A stretch of DNA of 63,412 nucleotides from Micavibrio sp. Its GTDB lineage: Bacteria; Pseudomonadota; Alphaproteobacteria; Micavibrionales; Micavibrionaceae. The notes beneath the pieces were generated by a model that saw only the letters and a program-made list of their open reading frames with translations, did not search any database and was not told the DNA's origin. Numbering within the stretch: position 1 is the stretch's first letter; every line of letters starts with the position of its first letter. Shown piece after piece: positions 7,661 through 15,452 of the stretch. Position numbers and translations under genes: made by a program. The stretch spans positions 1 through 63,412 of the forward strand of contig JAPJRC010000006.1 of NCBI GenBank assembly GCA_030824805.1. The letters are read 5' to 3'.

Positions 7661-8101
7661 ATGAAAAACAATACAGCCAAGAAAATGATGGACTGGCAGC
7701 TTAAAACGGCTGCGAATAAAGAGGAGACAATCCTTGGTGCGGCGGTGGCCTGGCGCAAGATCAGCGACGAAAAAGGCCGCGGCGTTTTTGCCCTTCGCGA
7801 CATCAAAAAAGGCGAAATCATCGAGGTTTCACCGGTCGTTCCGGTGGCCAAAGAGAATGTAATCGAAAACGGCGAAGCGCCGGATGGCTATCTTCTGCAA
7901 TGGGATGATGAGACCGAAGGCGAAGAATATTGCATGCCGCTTGGCTATGTCATGATGTACAACCATAATTCCAAACCCAATATGGTCATGGAGAACGATA
8001 TGGCAGAGTACACTATTACCGCCAAGGCCGGCCGCGATATCAAGGCGGGTGAAGAACTGACGTGGGATTATGCCTGCGATATCTGGTTTGACGAGGCCTA
8101 G
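7661..8101 (+). CDS. SET-domain protein
   Basis: The 146-residue form starts at the ATG at 7661, which has AGGGA five bases upstream; an ATG at 7619 lacks a ribosome site. SET motifs run in order: KGRGVFALRDIKKGE (residues 38-52), YNHNSKPN (100-107, the usual NHSCxPN) and AGEELTWDY (129-137). SET domains transfer methyl groups from S-adenosylmethionine to lysine; the substrate in bacteria is usually unknown. The protein is little more than the bare domain, and the conserved Cys of NHSC is replaced by Asn. A terminator follows at 8133-8160. Confidence 0.82.
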   Translation: MKNNTAKKMMDWQLKTAANKEETILGAAVAWRKISDEKGRGVFALRDIKKGEIIEVSPVVPVAKENVIENGEAPDGYLLQWDDETEGEEYCMPLGYVMMYNHNSKPNMVMENDMAEYTITAKAGRDIKAGEELTWDYACDIWFDEA

Positions 8102-8132
8102 CAGCCGTAAATTTTGGTTTTCTCGTACAAAG

Positions 8133-8160
8133 TGCCCGGTTTTCAAGCCGGGCATTGTTG
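8133..8160 (+). terminator. hairpin terminator after the SET gene
   Basis: TGCCCGG and CCGGGCA form a 7-bp stem with an 8-base loop, followed by a T-rich TTGTTGTGTT tract. Confidence 0.65.
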
Positions 8161-8193
8161 TGTTAAAACGGCCCGTATAGAAACGAGGCCCCA

Positions 8194-8886
8194 ATGATAC
8201 CCAAAATCATCCATCACGCGACTGACACCAATAGCTGGGAGGAGCGTCAGGTTATGGCCGAGACGCAGCGCATGATGCCGGATTTTGAATTCAAGCTTTG
8301 GAATTACGAGCGCAACTGCGCATTAATGGAGCGCCATTTCCCACAGTACATGAATGAGTTTCTGGCTTTTAAAGCAGGTGTGGTGCGCGTGGATGTAGCG
8401 CGCTGCCTGTATATGTATGAATATGGCGGCACCTATGTGGACACGGATTACAGGTTCATAAAGCCTTTGGATCAGGCGTTCCTTTCGCATTACTGCGTTC
8501 TGGGCATCGAGGAGCATGATAACAAGGCAGTGGGCGGTGGTTACAAGGTCGGTAATGCCTTTCTGTCCTCGCAGGCGGGCTTTGATTTATGGCCTGCTTT
8601 TATCGAGAGCATTTTCGAGCGAAACAAAAAAGGGGAGGACCGGATTGTTTTCCTGAGCGGCCCGCATGCTCTGAGCCTGTTTCTCAAACAACACAAAGAA
8701 TTTGAGGACAAGGTAACCCTTATGCCGCCGGAAACAATTTATCCGCCGTTCCGTATGGCCAAGCTCAAGACCTATCGCGACGATACGACCATAGGCGCGC
8801 ATTTGTGTTGGGGATCCTGGCGAAACAAGGGACCTCTGCAGGCTCTTAAAAGCAGAACCCGCCGCATTCTTTCGGCTGTTATCTAA
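8194..8886 (+). CDS. GT32-like glycosyltransferase (DXD family)
   Basis: The 230-residue protein opens IPKIIHHATD and contains RVDVARCLYMYEYGGTYVDT followed by D, the conserved region of Och1/TcdA-type DXD glycosyltransferases. The metal/nucleotide-sugar DTD is at residues 83-85. It probably adds a sugar to a surface glycan or lipid. There is no signal peptide. It stands alone, with no adjacent polysaccharide cluster, and converges with the VOC gene, overlapping by 4 bases. The donor and acceptor cannot be told from the sequence. Confidence 0.85.
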   Translation: MIPKIIHHATDTNSWEERQVMAETQRMMPDFEFKLWNYERNCALMERHFPQYMNEFLAFKAGVVRVDVARCLYMYEYGGTYVDTDYRFIKPLDQAFLSHYCVLGIEEHDNKAVGGGYKVGNAFLSSQAGFDLWPAFIESIFERNKKGEDRIVFLSGPHALSLFLKQHKEFEDKVTLMPPETIYPPFRMAKLKTYRDDTTIGAHLCWGSWRNKGPLQALKSRTRRILSAVI

Positions 8887-9374
8887 GCCTTTGCCGAGAG
8901 AAGATCGTCGAGATCAAGGCGTTCGGAAACCATGCGCAGATTGCCTTCGGCATCAAACGGCCAGAACTCGCGCGGCTTGTCCCAATACAGTTCTACACCG
9001 TTATCATCCGGATCGCGCAGGTAAATGGCTTCGCTGACACCATGATCTGCCGCACCTTCGAGTTCTATGCCGGCATGCAGCACGCGGTGCAACGCATCGG
9101 CGAGCAGGGCGCGGGTGGGATAGAGAATAGCCGTATGGTAAAGCCCAGCCGCATTGCGCGGGGCCGGAGGGCCGTTTTTGCTTTGCCATGTGTTAAGCGC
9201 GATATGATGATGGTAATCTCCCGCTGCGAGGAAAACAGCGCTGTCGCTGAAGCGTTCTGTTATCCTGAAGCCCAGAACGCCTTCATAAAACTTCAGGGCG
9301 CGGTTAAGATCTGCAACCTTAAGGTGGACATGGCCGATGCGGACACCGCCGTCTATGGGCAAAAGATGTGACAT
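8883..9374 (-). CDS. VOC-family protein (glyoxalase/extradiol dioxygenase fold)
   Basis: The 163-residue protein consists of two beta-alpha-beta-beta-beta modules of the vicinal oxygen chelate fold: IGHVHLKVADLNRALKFYEG near the N-terminus and LYHTAILYPTRALLADALH from residue 78. Candidate metal ligands are His17, His80 and Glu128 in NGVELYWD. It resembles the CatE / catechol 2,3-dioxygenase-like branch, but such proteins have diverse activities, so only the fold is safe. A small inverted repeat (CCTATA...TATAGG, 9383-9400) overlaps the region just upstream of its ribosome site. Confidence 0.85.
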   Translation of the reverse strand: MSHLLPIDGGVRIGHVHLKVADLNRALKFYEGVLGFRITERFSDSAVFLAAGDYHHHIALNTWQSKNGPPAPRNAAGLYHTAILYPTRALLADALHRVLHAGIELEGAADHGVSEAIYLRDPDDNGVELYWDKPREFWPFDAEGNLRMVSERLDLDDLLSAKA

Positions 9375-9676
9375 GATGTTTTCCTATAGAGCAATATAGG
9401 AATATTAAACCAAATATAAAGTCTGATTGAAAGAGGACGCCTGTCCAATTATTTTTTCTTTACAATGCTAATATTGTGTGTTGGCATGTTCATATGATTA
9501 GCACTAAGAAAGCATTTTTGGCCCAGCTTTCGCGGACATGCATTAATGTTCGTTGCCTGATTTGTTGCGCTTAAAGCGCATCATAGTCTTTTTCTCACCC
9601 ACATTTTGGCTGTAGTAGCTGTTTTGCTTTTTAGCAATCAGCGCATCTTTTTATTTCATTTTCGCAGGAGGACATC
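9375..9676 (+). other. 302-base intergenic region
   Basis: No open frame of note. It holds the start regions of two divergent genes and is A+T-rich. A weak promoter candidate for the right-hand gene is TTGAAA, 17 bases, TATTTT around 9427-9455. A strong ribosome site (AGGAGG) stands just before 9677. Confidence 0.4.
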
Positions 9677-10288
9677 ATGTCTCATTCCGAATACGGTTCT
9701 ATTGTCTTTTCACGGGCGCTTGCACAAGGGCCAAGCAATATCAGGCTCAGTGCTCTTCATCATCTAAACCACTATCTTAATAATAAACCGCATTTGCATG
9801 CCCATAATTCACTGTTTGCGCCTTTGGAATCGTATCTCAACGGCCGCGAGAAAATATACAGCGGTAAGGAAATTCTCGCGGGCCATCTTACACCCGAAGA
9901 TAAAATGCAGGTTGGTGCCCTGGGCTTTTCTGTAAGAAGTTACAGGTCAACGCTCGGCAGGGATGCGGGTTATGTAACGATCAATATATCGAAGGCTCTG
10001 GCGAAGAAAACACTTCAGGAAAAGACGGAGGCGATATACAAGCTCGAAGACTATTTTGAGTCTCATCCCAATATATGGACCGGTTTTGACTACCCCGTTT
10101 CGATCGCGGAAGCCGTCGACCGGGTTATCAGCGGAACCAATAAAAAATATCTCTCAAAAAATACGCAAATCCGCATTATCGGCGGCCTTTTGACGAAGGA
10201 TCAGGCGCGGGAGATTTCGGGTTTGGGGTTGATGTGTTGCGCAGCTCCGACGGTGTGGCCTTTGTCTAAACGTTGCCGTGGTTATTGA
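9677..10288 (+). CDS. two-repeat hypothetical protein, apparent 3' frameshift
   Basis: A 203-residue unknown with a strong AGGAGG ribosome site. It contains two diverged copies of a module of about 80 residues. Copy 1 (about 24-103) has LHHLNHYLNNKP, then YSGKE, LTPEDKMQVGALGFSVRS and GYVTI. Copy 2 (from about 117) has IYKLEDYFESHP, then YLSKN, LTKDQAREISGLG. After Gly184 the read frame loses the match, but the +1 frame continues as VDVLRSSDGVAFV and stops at 10269, restoring the repeat. One missing base in the G-run at 10225-10228 explains this. Either the gene is damaged, the tract is variable, or the sequence has an error. The function is unknown. Confidence 0.7.
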   Translation: MSHSEYGSIVFSRALAQGPSNIRLSALHHLNHYLNNKPHLHAHNSLFAPLESYLNGREKIYSGKEILAGHLTPEDKMQVGALGFSVRSYRSTLGRDAGYVTINISKALAKKTLQEKTEAIYKLEDYFESHPNIWTGFDYPVSIAEAVDRVISGTNKKYLSKNTQIRIIGGLLTKDQAREISGLGLMCCAAPTVWPLSKRCRGY

Positions 10289-10315
10289 TGTTTAATTTGT
10301 ATTACAGGAGTTTCT

Positions 10316-10564
10316 ATGTCTAAAGAGCATGGCGAAGCAGGAAAGCTAAAGCATGTCTTCATTAAAGCTGGTGAAAGAAGGTTGGTGCCCAACAACTTCG
10401 GAAGCTGTCTTCTGAAAGCTGCGAGCGAAGGCTTGTGCACGAAGGAACAACTCGCCGATCTTCTTGGCACAGAAGTGGGTTCTATCAAAAAGACCGGTGA
10501 TAATTTGAAGGCGCGGGAAATAGCAAGCGTATCAAGGGCCTTGGTCCAAAGCGCCAGCCTCTAA
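10316..10564 (+). CDS. hypothetical small protein, possible helix-turn-helix
   Basis: An 82-residue basic protein with an AGGAG ribosome site, 27 bases after the previous gene. The segment LCTKEQLADLLGTEVGSIKK could form a helix-turn-helix, but there is no further support for DNA binding. It is probably co-transcribed with the two-repeat gene, and the pair ends at the shared terminator with pnp. Confidence 0.65.
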   Translation: MSKEHGEAGKLKHVFIKAGERRLVPNNFGSCLLKAASEGLCTKEQLADLLGTEVGSIKKTGDNLKAREIASVSRALVQSASL

Positions 10565-10566
10565 TA

Positions 10567-10594
10567 AAAACCCGCCAAATGGCGGGTTTTTTTT
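10567..10594. terminator. bidirectional terminator between 10316 gene and pnp
   Basis: AAAACCCGCC and GGCGGGTTTT form a stem around AAAT, flanked by A-run and T-run, so it can serve both convergent transcripts. Confidence 0.85.
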
Positions 10595-10604
10595 GATTTT
10601 TGAA

Positions 10605-12749
10605 TTAAGCAGCGTCTTCGCTGTTTTCTTTCTTTTTACGCTCGGCTGGTTCGCGGGGTTCACCCGTTTCCTGATCCACGCGCTTCATGGACAGCTTGAT
10701 CTTGCCGCGATCATCGAAGCCGACGACCATGACTTTCACTTCCTGGCCTTCGGATACGACATCCGTTGTTTTCGCCACGCGCGCATCGGCCAGTTCGGAA
10801 ATGTGTACCAGACCGTCCTTAGAGCCCATGAAGTTTACGAACGCGCCGAAATCGACGATCTTCACAACCTTGCCCTTGTAGATCTTGTTCACTTCCGGCT
10901 CATCGGTGATGCCACGGATCCATGCAACGGCCTTGTCGATGGATTCCTGATTGACGGAAGAAACCTTCACCGAACCGTCATCGTCGATATCAACCTTGGC
11001 GCCTGTTTCTTCAACGATCGCGCGGATGACTTTACCGCCCGTTCCGATAACTTCGCGGATTTTGTCCGTCGGGATTTTGAAGGAAACCATCTGCGGCGCA
11101 AATTTGGAAACGCCTTCACGGCCTTGCGTCAGGGCTTTCGCCATTTCGCCGAGGATGTGGATACGGCCGTCTTTCGCCTGCGCCAGTGCGATCTTCATGA
11201 TTTCTTCCGTGATGGAAGTGATTTTCAGGTCCATCTGGAGGGATGTGATACCGGCATCGGTACCGGCCACTTTAAAGTCCATGTCGCCCAGGTGGTCTTC
11301 ATCGCCGAGGATATCGGAAAGGACCGCGAAGTCAGAACCTTCCTTGATCAGACCCATCGCGATACCCGCGATCGGGCGTGCCAGAGGAACGCCTGCATCC
11401 ATCATCGAAAGGGACGTACCGCAAACAGTAGCCATCGAGGAGGAGCCGTTCGATTCCGTGATCTCGGAAACCGTGCGGATCGTGTACGGGAAGCTTTCGG
11501 CAGACGGGAACAGTGGGTTGATAGCGCGCCATGCCAGTTTACCGTGACCGATTTCGCGGCGGCCAGGGGAACCCATACGGCCTGTCTCACCGACAGAGTA
11601 TGGAGGGAAGTTGTAGTGCAGCATGAAGCGGGAACGGTATTCGCCTTCCAGCGCGTCGATGATCTGCTCATCCTGACCCGTGCCGAGTGTCGTGACAACC
11701 AGCGCTTGCGTTTCGCCGCGTGTGAACAGGGCGGAACCGTGCGCGCGTGGGAGAACGCCGACTTCGGCGATGATCGGACGGATGGTCTTTGTGTCGCGTC
11801 CGTCGATACGCTTGCCAGTTTTCAGGATAGCGCCGCGCACGATTTCGGCTTCGAGCAGGTGGAACTCGGAAGCCACGGCCTGTTCGGAGAGCTCTTCGCT
11901 TGCGAAGGCTTCAACGGCTTTTTTGCGGATTTCGCCAACAGCTGCGTAACGCTCCTGCTTGACCGTCTTGGTGTAAGCCTGTGCCAGTTCTGCGCCGAAT
12001 TTCGCCTTGATATCGCCGTAGAGTTTGACGAGTTTTTCTTCTTTCTCGGAAACATCCCACGGATCTTTCGCAGCCATTTCGGCCATCTCGATAATACCGT
12101 CGATGACCTTCTGGAATTCCTTCCAGCCAGCCATAACGGCGCCGAGCATGATGTCTTCCGACAGTTCCTTGGCTTCGGATTCAACCATCAGAACGCCTTC
12201 TTTCGTACCGGCGACGACGAGGTCGAGTTCAGAGCCTTCTTGTTCCTGGATGGTCGGGTTAACAAGGAACTGGCCATTCTTGTAGCCTACGCGTGCCGCG
12301 CCGATCGGGCCCATGAACGGGATACCGGAGAGGGTGAGTGCGCAGGAGCAGCCGAGCATCGATACGATATCCGGCGAATTTTCCATGTCGTGTGCCAGAA
12401 CGGTCGCGACAACCTGAACTTCATTGTAGAAGTTTTCAGGGAAGAGCGGGCGGATCGGGCGGTCGATCAAACGGGAGATCAGGGTTTCTGCTTCCGATGG
12501 ACGACCTTCGCGTTTGAAGAAGCCACCCGGGATTTTACCGGCTGCGAACGCCTTTTCCTGATAGTTGACGGTCAGCGGGAAGAAATCCTGACCTTCTTTT
12601 ACTTTTTTTGCACCGACAACCGTGCAGAGCACCGTGGTGCCGCCGATGGTCGCCATAACGGCGGAGTCCGCCTGGCGGGCGATCTTGCCGGTTTCAAATA
12701 CGAGTTTCTTTCCGGCAAAGTCGATTTCTTTGCGGTATACGTTAAACAT
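10605..12749 (-). CDS. pnp: polynucleotide phosphorylase
   Basis: PNPase is the 3'-5' phosphorolytic exoribonuclease of the RNA degradosome. The 714-residue protein shows two RNase PH-like domains (N-terminal MFNVYRKEIDFAGKKL...; second with GSALFTRGETQAL and GSSSMATVCG), the KH domain (KIREVIGTGGKVIRAI) and a C-terminal S1 domain (VNKIYKGKVVKIVDFGAFV), followed by a short charged tail. The order and length are standard. The ATG has AGGA upstream. It is normally next to rpsO; here 2.7 kb of other genes lie between them, so it must use its own promoter in 12750-13049. Confidence 0.98.
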   Translation of the reverse strand: MFNVYRKEIDFAGKKLVFETGKIARQADSAVMATIGGTTVLCTVVGAKKVKEGQDFFPLTVNYQEKAFAAGKIPGGFFKREGRPSEAETLISRLIDRPIRPLFPENFYNEVQVVATVLAHDMENSPDIVSMLGCSCALTLSGIPFMGPIGAARVGYKNGQFLVNPTIQEQEGSELDLVVAGTKEGVLMVESEAKELSEDIMLGAVMAGWKEFQKVIDGIIEMAEMAAKDPWDVSEKEEKLVKLYGDIKAKFGAELAQAYTKTVKQERYAAVGEIRKKAVEAFASEELSEQAVASEFHLLEAEIVRGAILKTGKRIDGRDTKTIRPIIAEVGVLPRAHGSALFTRGETQALVVTTLGTGQDEQIIDALEGEYRSRFMLHYNFPPYSVGETGRMGSPGRREIGHGKLAWRAINPLFPSAESFPYTIRTVSEITESNGSSSMATVCGTSLSMMDAGVPLARPIAGIAMGLIKEGSDFAVLSDILGDEDHLGDMDFKVAGTDAGITSLQMDLKITSITEEIMKIALAQAKDGRIHILGEMAKALTQGREGVSKFAPQMVSFKIPTDKIREVIGTGGKVIRAIVEETGAKVDIDDDGSVKVSSVNQESIDKAVAWIRGITDEPEVNKIYKGKVVKIVDFGAFVNFMGSKDGLVHISELADARVAKTTDVVSEGQEVKVMVVGFDDRGKIKLSMKRVDQETGEPREPAERKKKENSEDAA

Positions 12750-13049
12750 TCCAATAGTCCTTTTTTTAATGATTCAGCCCGCAATCCGGCCATCCGGAAG
12801 CAGGGGACAAAGGACGTTTGATGGTGTGTGGATAATACGGTGGACAGTTAAAGACAGACCCTGTGGATTTCCTGTGTTTAACAGTCGACCGGATTATGCA
12901 GCCAGAACGCAAGCAAACGCCCTCATTCCGGTGTCGGTTTTACCCCAAAATCCCTGTGGTGTCAAAGTCTTGTTACCTTCTGGAACCAAAGCGGAGGTCA
13001 AACGTATGTCCTTTTGAAACAACCATTTAATAGAGAAAAGGGTCAATAA
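12750..13049. other. 300-base intergenic region between pnp and the micro-ORFs
   Basis: Holds divergent start regions for pnp (left) and the twin membrane peptides (right). No convincing -35/-10 pair or RNA gene was seen, nor any reading frame with a ribosome site beyond three codons (ATG at 13005). Confidence 0.4.
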
Positions 13050-13121
13050 ATGAAGGCGTTGCTGCTTTGGTTGGTAGGGGTTCCGATTCCGGTGATTATT
13101 CTGCTGTATCTGATTTTTTAA
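13050..13121 (+). CDS. 23-residue membrane micro-protein, copy 1
   Basis: Encodes MKALLLWLVGVPIPVIILLY plus LIF: a single hydrophobic helix with a VGVPIPV kink and a lone N-terminal Lys. It has GAGAAAAGGG upstream. It is followed after 18 bases by a near-identical second copy. Protein and DNA conservation between the copies, with silent changes at third positions, argues that both are translated. The product is probably an inner-membrane micro-protein; no function is known to me. Confidence 0.75.
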   Translation: MKALLLWLVGVPIPVIILLYLIF

Positions 13122-13139
13122 TTTTAGGGAGTTATCGAG

Positions 13140-13217
13140 ATGAAAGGCATTCTTCTTTGGTTGGTAGGGGTTCCGATTCCAGTGATTATCCTGCTTTACC
13201 TTTTTAACGTTCTTTAA
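13140..13217 (+). CDS. 25-residue membrane micro-protein, copy 2
   Basis: Encodes MKGILLWLVGVPIPVIILLY plus LFNVL with an AGGGAG ribosome site 9 bases upstream. It shares 18 of its first 20 residues with copy 1 and a 26-base identical DNA stretch across the centre; the differing bases in PVIILLY are silent. A terminator at 13224-13252 ends this two-gene unit before gpmA. Confidence 0.78.
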   Translation: MKGILLWLVGVPIPVIILLYLFNVL

Positions 13218-13223
13218 TATTTT

Positions 13224-13252
13224 GAAATCCCCGCACCGGCGGGGATTTTTTC
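13224..13252 (+). terminator. intrinsic terminator after the micro-protein pair
   Basis: AAATCCCCGC and GCGGGGATTT around ACCG, followed by a T-run. Confidence 0.85.
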
Positions 13253-13274
13253 ACTTAAGAGGGTTAAATCCGAT

Positions 13275-13910
13275 ATGAATTATCTCGTACTTCTCCGCCA
13301 CGGCCAGTCTCAATGGAATCTCGAAAACCGCTTTACGGGTTTCCACGACATAGATCTTTCCGACCTCGGACGTTCCGAAGCCGCCGACGCGGGTGCGCGC
13401 CTCAAAAATCTTGGCGTTAAATTCGATGCGGTTTTCACCAGCACGTTAAAACGCGCCTATAACACGGCGATGATCGCGCTTGAAAATGCGGGCCAGAAAG
13501 AACTGATCGAGAAAATCGTGCGCCATGACGATCTGCGCGAGCGTGACTACGGTGATCTGACGGGGCTTAACAAGGACGAAACCCGCGCCAAGTATGGCGA
13601 CGAGCAGGTCCATATCTGGCGTCGTTCCTATGACGTTTGCCCTCCGGGCGGTGAATGCCTGATGGACGTTGTCGAAAAACGCGTGCGCCCATATTACACA
13701 AACAACATCGCGCAGATGTTGAAAGACGGTAAAAATGTGCTGGTTGCAGCACACGGCAACAGCCTTCGTGCGCTCTTGATTATTCTTGGCGCCGAAACGC
13801 CGGAGACCATCAATATGGCGGAAATGGAAACAGGCGTACCGGTGGTGTTTGAGCTTGAAAACGGTGAAATTAAAAAGCGCTATGCGCTTACCGATAAAAA
13901 AGCAGCATAA
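13275..13910 (+). CDS. gpmA: 2,3-bisphosphoglycerate-dependent phosphoglycerate mutase
   Basis: GpmA interconverts 3- and 2-phosphoglycerate in glycolysis and gluconeogenesis. The 211-residue protein has the phosphohistidine motif LLRHGQSQWN (Arg8, His9), NRFTGFHDIDLS, the Glu-bearing RERDYGDLTGLNKDE, RRSYDVCPPGGE and the second His in VAAHGNSLRAL. It is shorter than E. coli GpmA (250), as is common in alphaproteobacteria. It stands between two strong terminators and is therefore a single-gene transcript. Confidence 0.95.
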   Translation: MNYLVLLRHGQSQWNLENRFTGFHDIDLSDLGRSEAADAGARLKNLGVKFDAVFTSTLKRAYNTAMIALENAGQKELIEKIVRHDDLRERDYGDLTGLNKDETRAKYGDEQVHIWRRSYDVCPPGGECLMDVVEKRVRPYYTNNIAQMLKDGKNVLVAAHGNSLRALLIILGAETPETINMAEMETGVPVVFELENGEIKKRYALTDKKAA

Positions 13911-13913
13911 AAG

Positions 13914-13943
13914 AAAAATCCCCGCCGAAGCGGGGATTTTTTT
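13914..13943. terminator. terminator between gpmA and the EF-hand gene
   Basis: AAAATCCCCGC and GCGGGGATTTT around CGAA with A- and T-runs on both sides; it can stop both convergent transcripts. Confidence 0.88.
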
Positions 13944-13953
13944 GTCAGATCGA

Positions 13954-14817
13954 TTAACGGGTTTTCGTTCCGGCTTCGGCTGTGCCCGTAGCTTGCAACT
14001 CTGCCTCGCTGAGGAAGTTGTCGTTGTTGGTATCGAGAGAGCTAAAGCTTGCCTGGGCTTCCGCCTGTGTGACGTTTTTACCCGAGTAGTTCAGGTATTC
14101 GTTCATGTTCAGGCTGCTGGAACGATCGGCATCACTGCCAACAAATCCTTCACGCGAATATTGTGTCAGGGAATCTCCGCGGTTCTGACTGCCTGTAACA
14201 TTGGCACGTGTGCTTGCGCTTGTCCCCACATTGGCGCGCGTTGGATCATAACGGCCTGCGGTGTTGTTGCTCGTCGTACCAGCGCTGCCTGTGCTCCCGA
14301 TGGTGGAATCGGCACCAATGGTGGTGCCTGCCGACCCGGCAGAGTTGTTGTTGCTGGAACGGCTCACAGTGGACGAACCCGTGCCTGCGTTGCCGCCTGC
14401 GTTTGTGTTCGTGCCTTGGCCCGTTCTATCGCGCGTGGTCGTGGAAGATCCTGTGCCCACATTGCCGCCTGCATTTGTGTTAACGCCCGTGCTGGTGCTT
14501 GTACCAACGGTGCCGGAAGAACGTGTCGGGCTGAGGCTGGAATTGGTGCCTGCGGACGAGCTTGTTCCCGCATCGGCGCCGCGCGCGGCGCTGCCCGTGC
14601 CTCTGCTTGAAGTGGAAGCGCTGCCTGCACCCGAATTTGTACCGGACGAACTGGAACTTGCGCTACCGCCAGCTGAACCACCTGAGGATCCGCCGCCTGA
14701 GGAGGACGAAGAGCCGCCACCAGAACCGCCACCACCTCCGCCACCTTCGGCGTAAGCGGGAATGGACATGGCCGTGGCCATAAGTGCAATCAGTGCATAT
14801 TTACCAAGTCGTTTCAT
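13954..14817 (-). CDS. exported Gly/Ser/Thr-rich protein with C-terminal EF-hands
   Basis: The start is the ATG at 14817 (AGGAGA upstream), giving 287 residues. Signal peptide MKRLGKYALIALMATAMSIP ends near AYA-E. A poly-Gly and Ser/Gly/Thr low-complexity region follows, including a near-duplicate unit GVNTNAGGNVGTGSST / GTNTNAGGNAGTGSST. The C-terminus has two EF-hand loops, DADRSSSLNMNEY and DTNNDNFLSEAEL. It should be secreted or periplasmic and may bind calcium. It is next to a second exported EF-hand gene. Possible roles in surface structure or adhesion are guesses. Confidence 0.8.
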   Translation of the reverse strand: MKRLGKYALIALMATAMSIPAYAEGGGGGGGSGGGSSSSSGGGSSGGSAGGSASSSSSGTNSGAGSASTSSRGTGSAARGADAGTSSSAGTNSSLSPTRSSGTVGTSTSTGVNTNAGGNVGTGSSTTTRDRTGQGTNTNAGGNAGTGSSTVSRSSNNNSAGSAGTTIGADSTIGSTGSAGTTSNNTAGRYDPTRANVGTSASTRANVTGSQNRGDSLTQYSREGFVGSDADRSSSLNMNEYLNYSGKNVTQAEAQASFSSLDTNNDNFLSEAELQATGTAEAGTKTR

Positions 14818-14880
14818 GGTTGGTCTCCTTGTGTCTTTGGACAAAAAATTCTCTTTAGGCTTAGCCAACGCACGAAACAG

Positions 14881-14920
14881 AAAAAAATCCCCCCGAATGA
14901 TATATCGGGGGGATTTTTTC
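14881..14920 (-). terminator. terminator after the 110-residue EF-hand gene
   Basis: AAAAAATCCCCCCGA pairs with TCGGGGGGATTTTTT. Its place downstream of the gene ending at 14948 and upstream of the 14817 start separates the two EF-hand transcripts. Confidence 0.85.
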
Positions 14921-14947
14921 AACGGTAGAGGGAGATTACCGTCTAAC

Positions 14948-15280
14948 CTAGCGCTTGCTGTTAACCTGTGCGTTGTTCAATTCGCTTAAGGTCAACGCGC
15001 CGTCACCATTGGCATCCGCGCGGCCAAAATCTATTGATGCGGATGTATGCTGGCTGAATTCCGATTCAGTCAAAGAGCCCGACCTGTCGGAATCCAGCGC
15101 ACTGAATTGTTTGGAACTGATGTTGCCTTCAGCCCCCATGTTTGTGCTCGCCGAAGCGCCCGATTGTCCCGATTGTGTTGTCGTACTGTTCGACGTGTAA
15201 CCTTCGGCCTGTGCCGCAAGCGGCAGGGCCACGGCACCGGCTGCGAAGGCTGCAAGGGCGAGTGTTTTGAGTGTTCTCAT
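14948..15280 (-). CDS. exported EF-hand protein
   Basis: The protein has 110 residues from the ATG at 15280, which is 7 bases from AGGAG; an ATG two codons earlier touches the ribosome site. Signal peptide MRTLKTLALAAFAAGAVALP with AQA-E cleavage, a Ser/Thr/Gln-rich linker, then EF-hands DSDRSGSLTESEF and DANGDGALTLSEL. It is likely a periplasmic calcium-binding protein. It is related in architecture to the gene at 13954 but without the long low-complexity part. Confidence 0.82.
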   Translation of the reverse strand: MRTLKTLALAAFAAGAVALPLAAQAEGYTSNSTTTQSGQSGASASTNMGAEGNISSKQFSALDSDRSGSLTESEFSQHTSASIDFGRADANGDGALTLSELNNAQVNSKR

Positions 15281-15422
15281 TTTCATTCTCCTGTGTTTGG
15301 TTTCTGCATGATGGAATAATGCGCGCAAAACACGGCGAAACAATCACGGGGAGAGGGTAAGAATCCGGCAATGTGTATCTATGCTGTAAACAAGCGTGCC
15401 ACATTGTGAACAAGCGGAAATA

Positions 15423-15449
15423 AAAAACCCGCCAGTGCGGCGGGTTTTT
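15423..15449 (-). terminator. terminator after rpsO
   Basis: AAAAACCCGCC and GGCGGGTTTTT around AGTGC, 4 bases after the rpsO stop on the minus strand. Confidence 0.85.
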
Positions 15450-15452
15450 GAA

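Noticed and set aside
10593..12821. A 742-codon open frame opposite pnp
   Set aside because: It is the mirror of a complete pnp gene; the translation has no family likeness and is rich in Arg, Phe, Asp and His from reverse codon pattern.
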